NCBI GenBank assembly: GCA_964390005.1 | Contig: CAYMGM010000002.1 | Span: 205,460 to 269,459 of the forward strand | From: CAYMGM01 sp964390005 | GTDB lineage: Bacteria; Pseudomonadota; Alphaproteobacteria; UBA9219 | Direction: 5' to 3' | Length of the DNA stretch: 64,000 bases | Shown here: in pieces, positions 16,904 to 25,895 of the stretch | Position numbering within the stretch: the first letter of the stretch is position 1 | Layout: every line of letters begins with the position of its first letter | The notes under the pieces: model-generated | Told to the model about the DNA's origin: nothing | Seen by the model: only the letters and a program-made list of their open reading frames with translations | Database searches by the model: none | Position numbers and translations under genes: made by a program

Positions 16904-18669
16904 CAGCGCCCCTTTTTTCTCAAGCCATGGCCGCGCATCAAGCGGGCAAGATGGACGAGGCTGAAAAGCTTTATCGCGCGTTTTTAGAAACGCAGCCCCA
17001 TCATCCCGACGCGCAGGCGTTGTTAGGATCGGTCCTGAGCGCCAAAGGCCATCATGACGAAGCGCTGGCGCTGATCCAGCAAGCGCTCAAGATCGACCCG
17101 AACGCGGGGCTCTTTCATTTTTACTATGGCAACGCCTTGATGGAAGCCGGACGCCTGACCGAGAGTATCAAGGCTTTTGACAAAGCTGTTCAACTGGCCC
17201 CTGCCATGCCGGACGCGCCCTATAATCTTGGCAATGCGCTGCGCCTTTCGCAGCAGCCCGATCAGGCCAAGGCTGCCTATGCCATGGCCTTGCAGCGCGA
17301 TCCGCACCATATCATGGCACGCAACAACCTCGCGCTCTTGCTGGGCGATGGCGGCGACCCGGCTTTGGCCGTTGGGCACCTGACCGTTGTCGTTCAACAA
17401 GCTCCCGGTTTTCTGGATGGGTGGTTGAACCTCTGCAACTTTGCCGAAAAAGCCGGGCTGTTCGATTTGGCTTTTCAAGCGGGCCGCCAAGCCACGGCTC
17501 TTGCCCCTGACAGCGCCCAAGCGTGGCTAGGTCTTGGCGTCGCGTTGAACCGTTTAACGCGTCATGACTTGGCGGTTGAGGCTTACAAAACAGCGCTGCA
17601 CCTTCACCCCACGCGCGCGGATTTGTGGGATAATTTGGGGCAGACTTATCAATTTCAAAACAAGCTGGCCGAAGCGGAAGACGCTTACCGTCACTGCCTT
17701 GCCAGCGAAGGCCAAACATTGGACGACGCCTTTGTCCTGACTTGCGATGAAAAAGCGTTGGGGCGGCGGCATTGGCATTTGGCGCTTCTTGAGCTGCTCA
17801 AGGGCGACCTTTTGCATGGTTTTGCGCGTTATCGCGCGCGTTTCGCCGATGTGGGCGGTCTTACGCGCCCTTCCTTTTCTGCGCAGCTTTGGCGCGGCGA
17901 GGATCTTGCGGGCCGCACCATCTTGGTCAGCGATGAACAAGGCATGGGCGATGCGCTGATGATGGCACGTTTTCTTCCTATCTTACGCCAAGCAGGCGCG
18001 CGCGTTCTTTTCCGGATTCAAAAACCGCTTGTTCCCTTTTTTCAAGGATGGGGCGGTGTCGATTGCGTTTTAAGTTACGATGATCCCCTTCCCCCCTTTG
18101 ATTTTTATGCGTCGATCTTCGATCTTCCCTTTGGATTGCATCTGACGCTTCAGACACTTTCAGGCAAACCCTATCTACCAACGCCCGCTTTAGATCAGCA
18201 ACATGCGTTGCCAATAACCAGACCCAAGCGCATTGGCTTTGCTTGGGCTGGCGCGCCTTTGCATAAGCACGATAAAAAGCGCAGCCTGCCTTTGGCTTTG
18301 TTTGCGCCCCTTTTTCAAATCGACACCGCGCATTTTTATGCGCTGTGCAAAGACAAGCGTCCGGGCGACGATGATCTTCTGGCCACTTTTTCAAATGTCA
18401 CTGATTTGGCGGGGCGCTTATCCGACTTCCGCGACACGGCACAATTTGTCGCGCAAATGGATTTGATGATCACTTGCGACACCTCGTTGGCGCATTTGGC
18501 GGGTGGCATGGGAAAGAAGGTTTGGCTTTTGCTTCCCTTTGCGCCTGATTGGCGCTGGCTCTTAGACCGGGCTGACAGCCCTTGGTATGACAAGATGATG
18601 CTTTTCCGCCAAACCAAAGAAGGCGAATGGAATCCTTTGATAGATAACGTTAAAAACCGTCTTCTCTAA
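16900..18669 (+). CDS. TPR protein with glycosyltransferase-9-like C-terminal domain (copy 2)
   Basis: 589 residues from ATG 16900, which overlaps the upstream stop by 4 bp (translational coupling). It has a longer TPR array than copy 1 (about seven repeats over residues 1-270, for example HHPDAQALLGSVLSAKGHHD and MPDAPYNLGNALRLSQQPDQ), then the same C-terminal domain: GRTILVSDEQGMGDALMMAR, RIGFAWAGAPLHKHD, MDLMITCDTSLAHLAGGMGK then VWLLLPFAPDWRWLLDR. The two genes are clearly a tandem duplication with TPR-number divergence. A more distal start at 16699 is rejected because it would overlap copy 1 by 200 bp. Confidence 0.82.
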   Translation: MTAPLFSQAMAAHQAGKMDEAEKLYRAFLETQPHHPDAQALLGSVLSAKGHHDEALALIQQALKIDPNAGLFHFYYGNALMEAGRLTESIKAFDKAVQLAPAMPDAPYNLGNALRLSQQPDQAKAAYAMALQRDPHHIMARNNLALLLGDGGDPALAVGHLTVVVQQAPGFLDGWLNLCNFAEKAGLFDLAFQAGRQATALAPDSAQAWLGLGVALNRLTRHDLAVEAYKTALHLHPTRADLWDNLGQTYQFQNKLAEAEDAYRHCLASEGQTLDDAFVLTCDEKALGRRHWHLALLELLKGDLLHGFARYRARFADVGGLTRPSFSAQLWRGEDLAGRTILVSDEQGMGDALMMARFLPILRQAGARVLFRIQKPLVPFFQGWGGVDCVLSYDDPLPPFDFYASIFDLPFGLHLTLQTLSGKPYLPTPALDQQHALPITRPKRIGFAWAGAPLHKHDKKRSLPLALFAPLFQIDTAHFYALCKDKRPGDDDLLATFSNVTDLAGRLSDFRDTAQFVAQMDLMITCDTSLAHLAGGMGKKVWLLLPFAPDWRWLLDRADSPWYDKMMLFRQTKEGEWNPLIDNVKNRLL

Positions 18670-18694
18670 CCTATCATTCCGCGTCAGAAACAAG

Positions 18695-18723
18695 TTGTCA
18701 GAAAAAACGTGCTATTCTATCCT
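18695..18723 (+). promoter_or_regulatory. Probable promoter of the 18758 gene
   Basis: TTGTCA at 18695-18700, 17-nt spacer, TATCCT at 18718-18723, 34 bp before the start codon. A 7-bp inverted repeat CCTATCA...TGATAGG (18670s and ~18743-18750) flanks it and could be an operator. Confidence 0.5.
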
Positions 18724-18757
18724 AGGAGATATTTTTCCCTAACTGATAGGTGTCAAG

Positions 18758-19198
18758 ATGAGCTTTCCTTTCAAGAACATTTTGCTTCTTCTTGTTCCCC
18801 CGGCCGCACTGGTCGCTTTTCTGTCCTATCCCACGTGGATGCCTGACGGCAGTACCGAAGAGGCGTTGCGTGAAACGCTTCTAAACGAAAAAGGCTTTCA
18901 GCTCACGGGCCTCGGCAGCGGCTATAAAACGATTGAAATCTCCTTTAACGATCCGGCTCAAGACTATCGTCACAGGCTTCTCATCTGCACAGAGGACGCG
19001 CCGAGAGGATGTGAAGACATCCACGAACAAATTGCAGGGCCTAGCGTCAAGCCTCGTATTGACAAAATCTCGTCCGGAGATGTTTCGCCCGCAGCAAAAG
19101 AGCTGACAACCTACCTGCGTGGCGCTCTTGCACGCTCAGAACGGCCACGCGGTTTCTGGAAGACTTTGAAAACCGTCTATAGAGCCGTTATCTCCTAA
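18758..19198 (+). CDS. Hypothetical membrane-anchored protein, 146 aa
   Basis: Not recognised. The N-terminus FPFKNILLLLVPPAALVAFLSYP is a membrane anchor or uncleaved signal; the remainder is soluble and presumably periplasmic, with two cysteines (LLICTEDAPRGCEDIHE) that could form a disulphide. It has its own promoter-like sequence and converges with the 19222 gene 23 bp away. Confidence 0.6.
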   Translation: MSFPFKNILLLLVPPAALVAFLSYPTWMPDGSTEEALRETLLNEKGFQLTGLGSGYKTIEISFNDPAQDYRHRLLICTEDAPRGCEDIHEQIAGPSVKPRIDKISSGDVSPAAKELTTYLRGALARSERPRGFWKTLKTVYRAVIS

Positions 19199-19221
19199 CA
19201 TCTGTAAGAGACATAAGCCGA

Positions 19222-19962
19222 TCAAGAACGAGGCGCGTCCTTCTGCAGTTGCTGCCGCGCATGAAAAGCGATGGATCGCAACACAGGGTGAGGATGCTCG
19301 GTTTCGGCTTTCAGCAAAATCTTGTTTGCCTTTTTGCCGTTATCTTTAGCATAAAGCCCCATGATACCAACCGAGCGCAGTATCGCACGCTGATAATCGA
19401 AAGCGTCTGAAGAGCTTAATGTCGCCGCCCCTTCGCGCGCAATTTCATGCCGAGCCGAATCTGCCATAGCCTTCATCGTTTCGCACGTGACATAACGGTT
19501 CGCTTGGACAACCGTATCGACAATACGTAAGGAATCCATGCGGTCACAAAGCGGAAACGCGGGCAAGAACGATATATTGACCTCATCGTTCAGTATTCGG
19601 CTTATCTTTTCTGGCCAGATATTCGCGATGTTCTCAAGAGTCGTAAACGCGCGGCGCGATGAAGAAACGCTGGCAGAAAGCGCCGCGATCTCTGCGATCG
19701 TGCGAACGTCGGACATCGATCTTTGTTTGACGTTATCAAGAAAAAGATGCTTCATCGCCGCTGTTAATTTATGGCCTGTGCGCGCTTCCTCGCCATAATA
19801 GACAATCCACAAAGCATTATAGATTTGCGCGGCACTGGTCACGGTGCGCGTATCGCCAATAGCGGCGGCTTGCGCGCTAGTCTCGCGAACATAATGCCCC
19901 ATTTCCATCGCCTCTTGAAAGGCGGCAACTTCGCCCGCTGTCGCGCGTGAAATAACAATCAT
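19222..19962 (-). CDS. Unknown all-helical protein, tandem paralogue B
   Basis: 246 residues without signal peptide or membrane segment; predicted helical throughout and HEAT-like towards the C-terminus (ILLKAETEHPHPVLRSIAFHARQQL). It aligns with the upstream gene product: VISRATAGEVAAFQEAM with VARVTEAESKALRDFM, TIAEIAALSASV with CVAEVTALSVST, and KISRILNDEV with WAQTILNREM. Only a weak AGGG lies before the ATG, and the gap to the upstream gene is 18 bp, so translation may depend on the first gene. No function can be assigned. Confidence 0.65.
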   Translation of the reverse strand: MIVISRATAGEVAAFQEAMEMGHYVRETSAQAAAIGDTRTVTSAAQIYNALWIVYYGEEARTGHKLTAAMKHLFLDNVKQRSMSDVRTIAEIAALSASVSSSRRAFTTLENIANIWPEKISRILNDEVNISFLPAFPLCDRMDSLRIVDTVVQANRYVTCETMKAMADSARHEIAREGAATLSSSDAFDYQRAILRSVGIMGLYAKDNGKKANKILLKAETEHPHPVLRSIAFHARQQLQKDAPRS

Positions 19963-19980
19963 TTCATTTAACCCTATAAA

Positions 19981-20739
19981 TTACGCCCCAATGACTAAAC
20001 GGTCTTTATTAGCAAAACGCGTTTTGATTTTTTTAATGCCCTTTTCTGCTTCATCCCGAACATGGTGGCTGGGGTGATCTAGTTGATACAGGGCCAAAAC
20101 ACCCTGGGCCGTTTCGCCTTGATCGTAAGACTGCGCGCCCGCGCACGAAAGAGCGTCCACAAGCCTTATATGAAAGAGGGAAGAAAAGATGGGAACCATC
20201 CCGGCCTCCCGCGCCTGAATAAGCTCAACAACAGCGGTCTGCGCCAAGCTCTTTTGCACGCTTTCGTCAAGGAAAAGGCCGCTTTTTGTCAATGAAACGA
20301 CCACATCCAAGGCTTCATATCGTCCTTTAAGGTCGTTTTCTCGATCGACAAGCAGAACCATCTCTCGATTTAAAATTGTCTGAGCCCAACCAGGATAGGC
20401 TTCAACAAAGGGACGCAACAATTTCTCACCGTCCTGACGGTTCTCTGTACTAACGGACAGTGCTGTGACTTCAGCCACGCATTGAAGATGATCTTGGCTA
20501 AGACTTGGCGACTGGCTGTAAAAAGCATGCCCCATCGCAGATAAAAGAACGGAAAGATCAAAGCTCTTTTGATCAGAAACGGCCACAAAGGCTGTCCGAA
20601 GATCCGTCGCATCCTGAAGCGTCCGAGCATCCTTCTCAAGTTTAGCTCGTTCCACAGCCTCGGTAATAAAAGAATGATACTGCATAAAATCACGAAGAGC
20701 TTTTGACTCGGCCTCGGTCACGCGCGCAACAAAAGTCAT
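19981..20739 (-). CDS. Unknown all-helical protein, tandem paralogue A
   Basis: 252 residues from ATG 20739, chosen because GGAGA lies ~8 nt upstream (an ATG at 20754 has none). It begins MTFVARVTEAESKALRDFMQ. Cytoplasmic, helical, paralogous to the next gene (shared AE-x2-ALS-x-S and a W...IL-N-x-E core). The C-terminal third (LALYQLDHPSHHVRDEAEKG) again looks like an alpha-alpha repeat. It is the first gene of a two-gene unit downstream of, but separate from, rlmN. Family unknown. Confidence 0.65.
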   Translation of the reverse strand: MTFVARVTEAESKALRDFMQYHSFITEAVERAKLEKDARTLQDATDLRTAFVAVSDQKSFDLSVLLSAMGHAFYSQSPSLSQDHLQCVAEVTALSVSTENRQDGEKLLRPFVEAYPGWAQTILNREMVLLVDRENDLKGRYEALDVVVSLTKSGLFLDESVQKSLAQTAVVELIQAREAGMVPIFSSLFHIRLVDALSCAGAQSYDQGETAQGVLALYQLDHPSHHVRDEAEKGIKKIKTRFANKDRLVIGA

Positions 20740-20817
20740 TGAATGAATCTCCATTATGAATAAATCGACGAAAGAAGCCTAAGAAAACCTGCCGGAAAAG
20801 TCGATCTTTTCCTATGG

Positions 20818-21906
20818 TTAATCTTGCCCGGCGGCTTTTTCTTCTGACGCAGCTTTTAGCTGTCCGCAAGCGGCCATGATATCGCGCCCACGTGGCGTGC
20901 GAATGGGGCTGGCATATCCAGCACGATTTAAAATCTCGCCAAACCGCTGGATACGCGCGTCATCGGCGCACTCATAAGGCGATCCCGGCCAGGGATTGTA
21001 GGGCAGCAAATTAATCTTGGCTGGAATCCCGGCCAAAAGCTTTACCAAAGCTTTGGCATCGTCGTCTGAATCGTTGACGCCTTTCAGCATGACATATTCG
21101 AACGTAATACGCCGCGCATTCTTGACGCCGGGATAAGCCCGGCAAGCCTCGAGCAACGTTTTGATCGGGTATTTGCGGTTAATCGGCATCAGGGCGCTGC
21201 GCACCTCGTCTGTCACGGCATGCAAACTGATCGCCAGCAAGACGCCAAGCTCGGCCCCGCAACGCTCGATCATCGGCACGACCCCAGAGGTCGAAAGCGT
21301 GATCTTACGGCGGCCAATGGCGATGCCGCTTTCATCCATGACGATTTTCAGCGCTTTGGCAACGTTATCGTAATTGTATAAAGGCTCGCCCATGCCCATC
21401 ACGACGATATTGGACAATATTTTTTGTCCTTCGCTTGACGGCCACGCGCCCAGCTCATCGCGGACAAAAAGGACCTGCATGACCATCTCTGCCGCCGTCA
21501 GATCGCGCGTCAGTTTTTGCGTCCCCGTATGGCAAAAGCGGCATCCCATCGGACAACCGACCTGCGTCGAAATGCAAAGCGCACCGCGATCTTCTTCGGG
21601 AATATAAACGCACTCAACCCGCGCGCCGTCTTCCATCTCGACCAGCCATTTGCGCGTTCCATCCGTCGATAACTGACTGCCGATAATGACGGGACGGCCA
21701 ATATAAAAACGCGCGGCCAGTTTTTCACGCACTGGCTTTGCCAAATTTGTCATGCCGTCGAAAGCAAGCGCACCCCGGCAGTAAATCCACGACCAAACTT
21801 GCGCGACCCGAAAGGGCTCAAGCCCCATGTCAACGAAAGCGGCCCGCAATTCGTCCTTTGAAAGGCCGACAATGTTTTGACGCGGTAAGGCTGTTTCGTC
21901 TGTCAT
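20818..21906 (-). CDS. rlmN: 23S rRNA (adenine2503-C2)/tRNA methyltransferase RlmN
   Basis: Radical-SAM enzyme that methylates C2 of A2503 in 23S rRNA and A37 in some tRNAs. It has 362 residues. The radical-SAM cluster motif C-x3-C-x2-C is at C118, C122, C125 (VGCPMGCRFCHTG), preceded by CISTQ and followed by IVVMGMGEPLYNYDNV; the C-terminal catalytic cysteine region (MAACGQLKA) is present. Its start overlaps the miaB stop by 4 bp, so both tRNA/rRNA modification genes are coupled. Confidence 0.96.
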   Translation of the reverse strand: MTDETALPRQNIVGLSKDELRAAFVDMGLEPFRVAQVWSWIYCRGALAFDGMTNLAKPVREKLAARFYIGRPVIIGSQLSTDGTRKWLVEMEDGARVECVYIPEEDRGALCISTQVGCPMGCRFCHTGTQKLTRDLTAAEMVMQVLFVRDELGAWPSSEGQKILSNIVVMGMGEPLYNYDNVAKALKIVMDESGIAIGRRKITLSTSGVVPMIERCGAELGVLLAISLHAVTDEVRSALMPINRKYPIKTLLEACRAYPGVKNARRITFEYVMLKGVNDSDDDAKALVKLLAGIPAKINLLPYNPWPGSPYECADDARIQRFGEILNRAGYASPIRTPRGRDIMAACGQLKAASEEKAAGQD

Positions 21907-23249
21907 GCCGAGCGCCTTGAAACAGCTGGATCCAGAATACCGCGAACGCTTCCCAGCGTCGCTTCTGTCACCGTCAAATCAATCGCTTTACCAACAATGT
22001 CTTTGTTGCCTTCGGCGTGCACTGTTTGCATATAGGGCGTTTTGCCAAAAACAAAGCCCGGCTTTTCGCTGAGATTTTCGAACAGAACGGGAAGCGTGCG
22101 CCCGACGCAGCTTTTATTGAAGTTTTTCTGCTGGCGACGCAGCAACGCTTGAAGACGCTGCAAGCGATCGTCTTTGACATCTTCTTCGACCTGTCCGTCC
22201 ATCGTTGCCGCAGGCGTGCCTGGGCGGCGGCTGTATTTAAAGGAATAAGCTTGGGCAAAACGGACATTTTTGACAAGATCCAACGTTTGCTCAAAATCTT
22301 CTTCCGTCTCTCCGGGGAAGCCGACGATAAAATCGGATGACAGGCCGATGTCTGGGCGTGCCGCGCGCAACTTGTCGATGAGTTTAAAATAATCGTCACG
22401 CGTATGCTTACGGTTCATGCGTTCAAGAATGCTGTTCGAACCGCTTTGAACGGGAAGATGTAAAAAAGGCATCAGCTTGGGCTCGCCGCCGTGAACCGCA
22501 ATCAGATCGTCTGACATATCCGAAGGATGCGATGTCGTATAGCGAAGGCGGACAAGATCGGGAATCTGCGCCATCTCGCGAATAAGCATGGCCAGCGTCC
22601 AGTCATCTTCCCGATAGGCGTTGACGTTTTGTCCCAACAGCGTGATCTCGCGCGCCCCCATAGAAACCAGCTGGCGCGCCTCTTCCAAGATATCGTCGGG
22701 TCGCCGCGAATATTCGGCGCCGCGCGTATAGGGAACGACGCAATAAGTGCAGAAACGGTCACAACCTTCTTGAATAGTCAAAAACGCGCTGACACCAGGA
22801 AACTCATCCGGCGTCGGTAGATAATCGAACTTGGCTTCCGCGGGAAATGACGTATCCATAATGTGTGCGTGTTTTTCTTCCAACGCATCGATCATTTTTG
22901 GCAGCTGATGATAGGTCTGCGGGCCAAAAACAAGGTCGACATATGGCGCGCGCGATTGGATTTCCTGCCCCTGCGCTTGCGCGACGCACCCTGCCACGGC
23001 AATGATGGTGTTCTGCCCCTGCTGCCGCCGCGCGAGCTGCATATCGTGCAAACGCCCTAACTCGGAAAAGAGTTTTTCGGTCGCTTTTTCGCGAATATGA
23101 CAAGTATTCAGAATGACGAGGTCGGCATCTAACGCTTGATCGGTTTCGACGTAACCGATCGCCCGAACGACATCGGCAATGCGCACGGAATCGTACACAT
23201 TCATCTGACAGCCCCACGTTTTAATGTGGAATTTTTTTTCCGCCTTCAT
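21903..23249 (-). CDS. miaB: tRNA-2-methylthio-N6-dimethylallyladenosine synthase
   Basis: Radical-SAM methylthiotransferase acting on i6A37 of tRNAs reading UNN codons. It has 448 residues. The N-terminal MTTase domain supplies three cluster cysteines (TWGCQMNVYDS, LNTCHIREKA, VAGCVAQAQG), the radical-SAM domain has C-x3-C-x2-C (EGCDRFCTYCVVPYTRG), and a TRAM domain closes the protein (GRTLPVLFENLSEKPGFVFG). GAGGAAAA precedes the ATG. In many alphaproteobacteria miaB is followed by phoH and ybeY; here rlmN follows and phoH is elsewhere. Confidence 0.96.
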   Translation of the reverse strand: MKAEKKFHIKTWGCQMNVYDSVRIADVVRAIGYVETDQALDADLVILNTCHIREKATEKLFSELGRLHDMQLARRQQGQNTIIAVAGCVAQAQGQEIQSRAPYVDLVFGPQTYHQLPKMIDALEEKHAHIMDTSFPAEAKFDYLPTPDEFPGVSAFLTIQEGCDRFCTYCVVPYTRGAEYSRRPDDILEEARQLVSMGAREITLLGQNVNAYREDDWTLAMLIREMAQIPDLVRLRYTTSHPSDMSDDLIAVHGGEPKLMPFLHLPVQSGSNSILERMNRKHTRDDYFKLIDKLRAARPDIGLSSDFIVGFPGETEEDFEQTLDLVKNVRFAQAYSFKYSRRPGTPAATMDGQVEEDVKDDRLQRLQALLRRQQKNFNKSCVGRTLPVLFENLSEKPGFVFGKTPYMQTVHAEGNKDIVGKAIDLTVTEATLGSVRGILDPAVSRRSA

Positions 23250-23359
23250 CTTTTTTCCTCACTCAAGACCTTCATCGAAAAAGGCCCATTGTCTTAGCCA
23301 TCAGAACCTTGTGCCAAGGACACAAGCCTCAACACGCCCCGTTGCCAAATCTGTCGTTG

Positions 23360-24196
23360 TCAAGCCACCTGATCAAGCGCCGCTTGGGTGCATACCTCGG
23401 GCCTTCCGGCCAAGGCAGCCCCAACGCCAAAGGAGACGGCACGATGACAATCTTGCGCTAACGCCTTGCGGTCATAGCCTTCCTTAATCTGTAACGCGGG
23501 GTGAAATATCACATCGACCGCAAAATGTCCCAAACAGAAAACAGCCCATAGGTGGCGCATCAAAGTCATATCGCCGATCCAGGCATAATAAGGGCGCAAG
23601 GTCCGCCCGGCAGGCAACCCCGAGACATTTGAAAAGACAACGGAAACAGGCTGGACACGTGCGCAACCGCCATCTGGCAACGTGCCTTCGGCAATCGCAA
23701 AAAGGCTGCTTTTAAAAGGCAAAACCTCCATCCCGTCTGTCGACGTGCCTTCAGGAAAGAAAATCAGCCGCCAACCTTCTTCCAGCTTTTGCCGCAAAAT
23801 ATTGGTCTGCGATGCAGCGCGCACAGCACGCCTTTCAACATAAAGCGTTCCGTACATTCTTGTCAGAAAGCCAAAAAGAGGCCAATGCGCGACATCGGCC
23901 TTAGCGACAAAAAGAGCGGGTACAATGGCCCCTAAAACGGGAACGTCCAGATAGGAAGCATGATTGGCGGCAAAAAGGACGGAAGGCCCCGGCTCAACCT
24001 CACCAAAGACCCGAACCTTAAACCCCAAGATTCGCACCACCATACGGTAGATAAAGCTTTCCCAAACATAAACATTATGGCGTTTGATGGCATGGGCCAC
24101 CAATTGCACGGGCAGCATGCCGAAAATCAACACCCAAAAGCCGACAAAACGGACCAAGCCTTTCAGATGTCTTTCGATCAAAAAAGCGCTGTCCAT
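23360..24196 (-). CDS. plsC: 1-acyl-sn-glycerol-3-phosphate acyltransferase (PlsC-like)
   Basis: Membrane-bound lysophosphatidate acyltransferase of 278 residues. It has an N-terminal membrane segment, the catalytic H-x4-D motif in NHASYLDVPVLG, the substrate site FFPEGTSTDG, and YVERRAVRAAS between them. It makes phosphatidate, the precursor used by the CDP-DAG pathway (pgsA at the left of the window); homologues also make ornithine lipids. It lies 110 bp upstream of miaB on the same strand, a usual alphaproteobacterial neighbour. Confidence 0.88.
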   Translation of the reverse strand: MDSAFLIERHLKGLVRFVGFWVLIFGMLPVQLVAHAIKRHNVYVWESFIYRMVVRILGFKVRVFGEVEPGPSVLFAANHASYLDVPVLGAIVPALFVAKADVAHWPLFGFLTRMYGTLYVERRAVRAASQTNILRQKLEEGWRLIFFPEGTSTDGMEVLPFKSSLFAIAEGTLPDGGCARVQPVSVVFSNVSGLPAGRTLRPYYAWIGDMTLMRHLWAVFCLGHFAVDVIFHPALQIKEGYDRKALAQDCHRAVSFGVGAALAGRPEVCTQAALDQVA

Positions 24197-24241
24197 CCCG
24201 AAAGCCTTTGCTCTTCCTTGTTTGGTTTTTCTATTGTGCGA

Positions 24242-24967
24242 TCAGGGCTGCCCTAAAGAACGCCCGCCAAGCCACGAAGCCGTTTGTGGATCCGCGCGTA
24301 GCACGCGCTCAAGAAGAGCACTTTGACGCGCAGCCTTGGCTAAGGCTTCAACATCCTTTGGCCTGCGCTTCCAGCTTACGCGCAATTGATTGTCAACCAG
24401 ATCACGCATCCCCTGATCCATCTTACCGTAAAACGATAACGCAAGCCCCAACCGCGGCAACATCAAAGCCGGTTCATAAGGCGCCGTCATCATCTCCATG
24501 TTCAATGCGCGGATTGTCTCTTCAGAAGGGGCGCCGCTCAGGGCCATCAGAAATGCATAGCGCGCCCAGCCATATGTATCGGCAGGCGATAAAGTCAGCG
24601 CTATTTTCTGTTCGACGATCGCCTCTTGCAAAAGCTGTTTAACCAGGTCCGGTTGAACGTCTTTGTTTTGAGCCGCTTGCAAACGCGCCATGGCAAGTTC
24701 GTTATAAATAACGGACGAATGAAAGCCATAGCCCTCGGCGGCCACGCGTGCGCGTGAGGCCAAAAGAAGGGCCAAATCGGTTGTCGAAACGGGACGGCCT
24801 TCCGCCAAAGCCGCACGCGTTGAATCGCCCCATAAAAGTTGCAGCCGCGCACGCGCTGCTGGCGCAGACAACCCTAATAAAAGAAGGCTCACCAGGGCCG
24901 CAAAGAGAAAAAGCCAAGCCTTATCGCCCAAGGCACCACGCGAAAGAGAAAGGGACGACGCGCGCAT
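24242..24967 (-). CDS. Hypothetical membrane-anchored protein of the polysaccharide locus
   Basis: 241 residues: basic N-terminus, one membrane helix (AWLFLFAALVSLLLLGLS), then a helical TPR-like soluble part (ALTLSPADTYGWARYAFLMA, YEPALMLPRLGLALSFYGK). Start and the stop of the upstream Wza-like gene share one base (TGATG), which implies tight coupling. Proteins of this shape occur beside polysaccharide secretins in alphaproteobacteria; the role is unknown, perhaps a scaffold of the export machine. Confidence 0.65.
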   Translation of the reverse strand: MRASSLSLSRGALGDKAWLFLFAALVSLLLLGLSAPAARARLQLLWGDSTRAALAEGRPVSTTDLALLLASRARVAAEGYGFHSSVIYNELAMARLQAAQNKDVQPDLVKQLLQEAIVEQKIALTLSPADTYGWARYAFLMALSGAPSEETIRALNMEMMTAPYEPALMLPRLGLALSFYGKMDQGMRDLVDNQLRVSWKRRPKDVEALAKAARQSALLERVLRADPQTASWLGGRSLGQP

Positions 24968-25734
24968 CAGAAGAAACGCTCGGGCACGCGGATGATATCA
25001 CCGGGCTTGACCATCGCCTCTTCCTTGATGCGCTCTTCCTTTTTGCTGGGATCGTTGGCATGCGTCACATGGACATCCGAACGGTCCGCGCGATAGGTAT
25101 ACCCCCCGGCCAAAGCGACCGCATTCAAAATGGTCATCCCATTAACATAAGGATAGCTACCGGGCTTTGCGACTTCTCCCAAGATAAAAAACGGTCTGTA
25201 ATTGGTGATTTGCGCACTGACACGCGGATTTTGTAAATAACCATCCGCCAGACGAGAAGCGGCCGCTTTTTCAAATTCGTGCAGCCCCAAATTCAGCGCC
25301 GGAACCTCACCGACCAGCGGCAGCGCCACGGTCCCCGTGCTGCTGACCTCATATTCGCCTGACAGATCCGGCTCGCCATAAACGGTCACGCGCAGCTTAT
25401 CGCCGACCCCCAGTCGATAGCCTTCATCGACAGCGGCCTGTGCTGCGGTCGCCCCTTGAACGGGCAAAGATGATGTTGGCGTTGCAACCGCCGACGTCGC
25501 GGGCAAAGCAACAGCCGGTGAAGGTGACGCAACAGTCGCCGACGAATCGCTTGGAAGCATCGGCTGCGTTGGGGAGGCTTGAGGCATCTCAACCGTTCCC
25601 AAAGCGCCGCTGCTGATGCGGGCCCCTGCCGGGACGCCAACATTAGCTTGCGCCGATGAGGCGGTTATCACAAGCCCCGTCCACGCGAAAAAAGCGGCGC
25701 AAAGAAAGAAATGTTTTGCCATGACGATCTTCAC
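24967..25734 (-). CDS. Polysaccharide export protein, Wza/SLBB type
   Basis: Outer-membrane or periplasmic secretin component for capsule or exopolysaccharide. About 255 residues from GTG 25734 (AAAGGG 8 nt upstream), with signal peptide FFLCAAFFAWTGLVITASSAQA. The poly-export domain starts at YRLGVGDKLRVTVYGEPDLS and runs through VSSTGTVALPLVGEVPALNL; an SLBB-like domain follows (FILGEVAKPGSYPYVNGMTI, LNAVALAGGYTYRAD) and it ends GDIIRVPERFF. A proline/alanine/serine-rich linker separates signal and domain. No lipobox is seen, unlike E. coli Wza. It is coupled to the membrane-anchored gene behind it. Confidence 0.88.
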   Translation of the reverse strand: MKIVMAKHFFLCAAFFAWTGLVITASSAQANVGVPAGARISSGALGTVEMPQASPTQPMLPSDSSATVASPSPAVALPATSAVATPTSSLPVQGATAAQAAVDEGYRLGVGDKLRVTVYGEPDLSGEYEVSSTGTVALPLVGEVPALNLGLHEFEKAAASRLADGYLQNPRVSAQITNYRPFFILGEVAKPGSYPYVNGMTILNAVALAGGYTYRADRSDVHVTHANDPSKKEERIKEEAMVKPGDIIRVPERFF

Positions 25735-25895
25735 GTTTTGTCCCTTTCCAGTATCGCGGTTACAAGGCCTGGGCCTTGTTCTTTTTAGAGAAGTCCCCAA
25801 GGCCACCCCTTGAAGAGCCCTCACGCGCCCCAAGGTTTAGAGCCTCGGAAAGCGCGTGGGTCTCGTTGAAAGAAGAGCGTATTCCCCTTCTTCTA

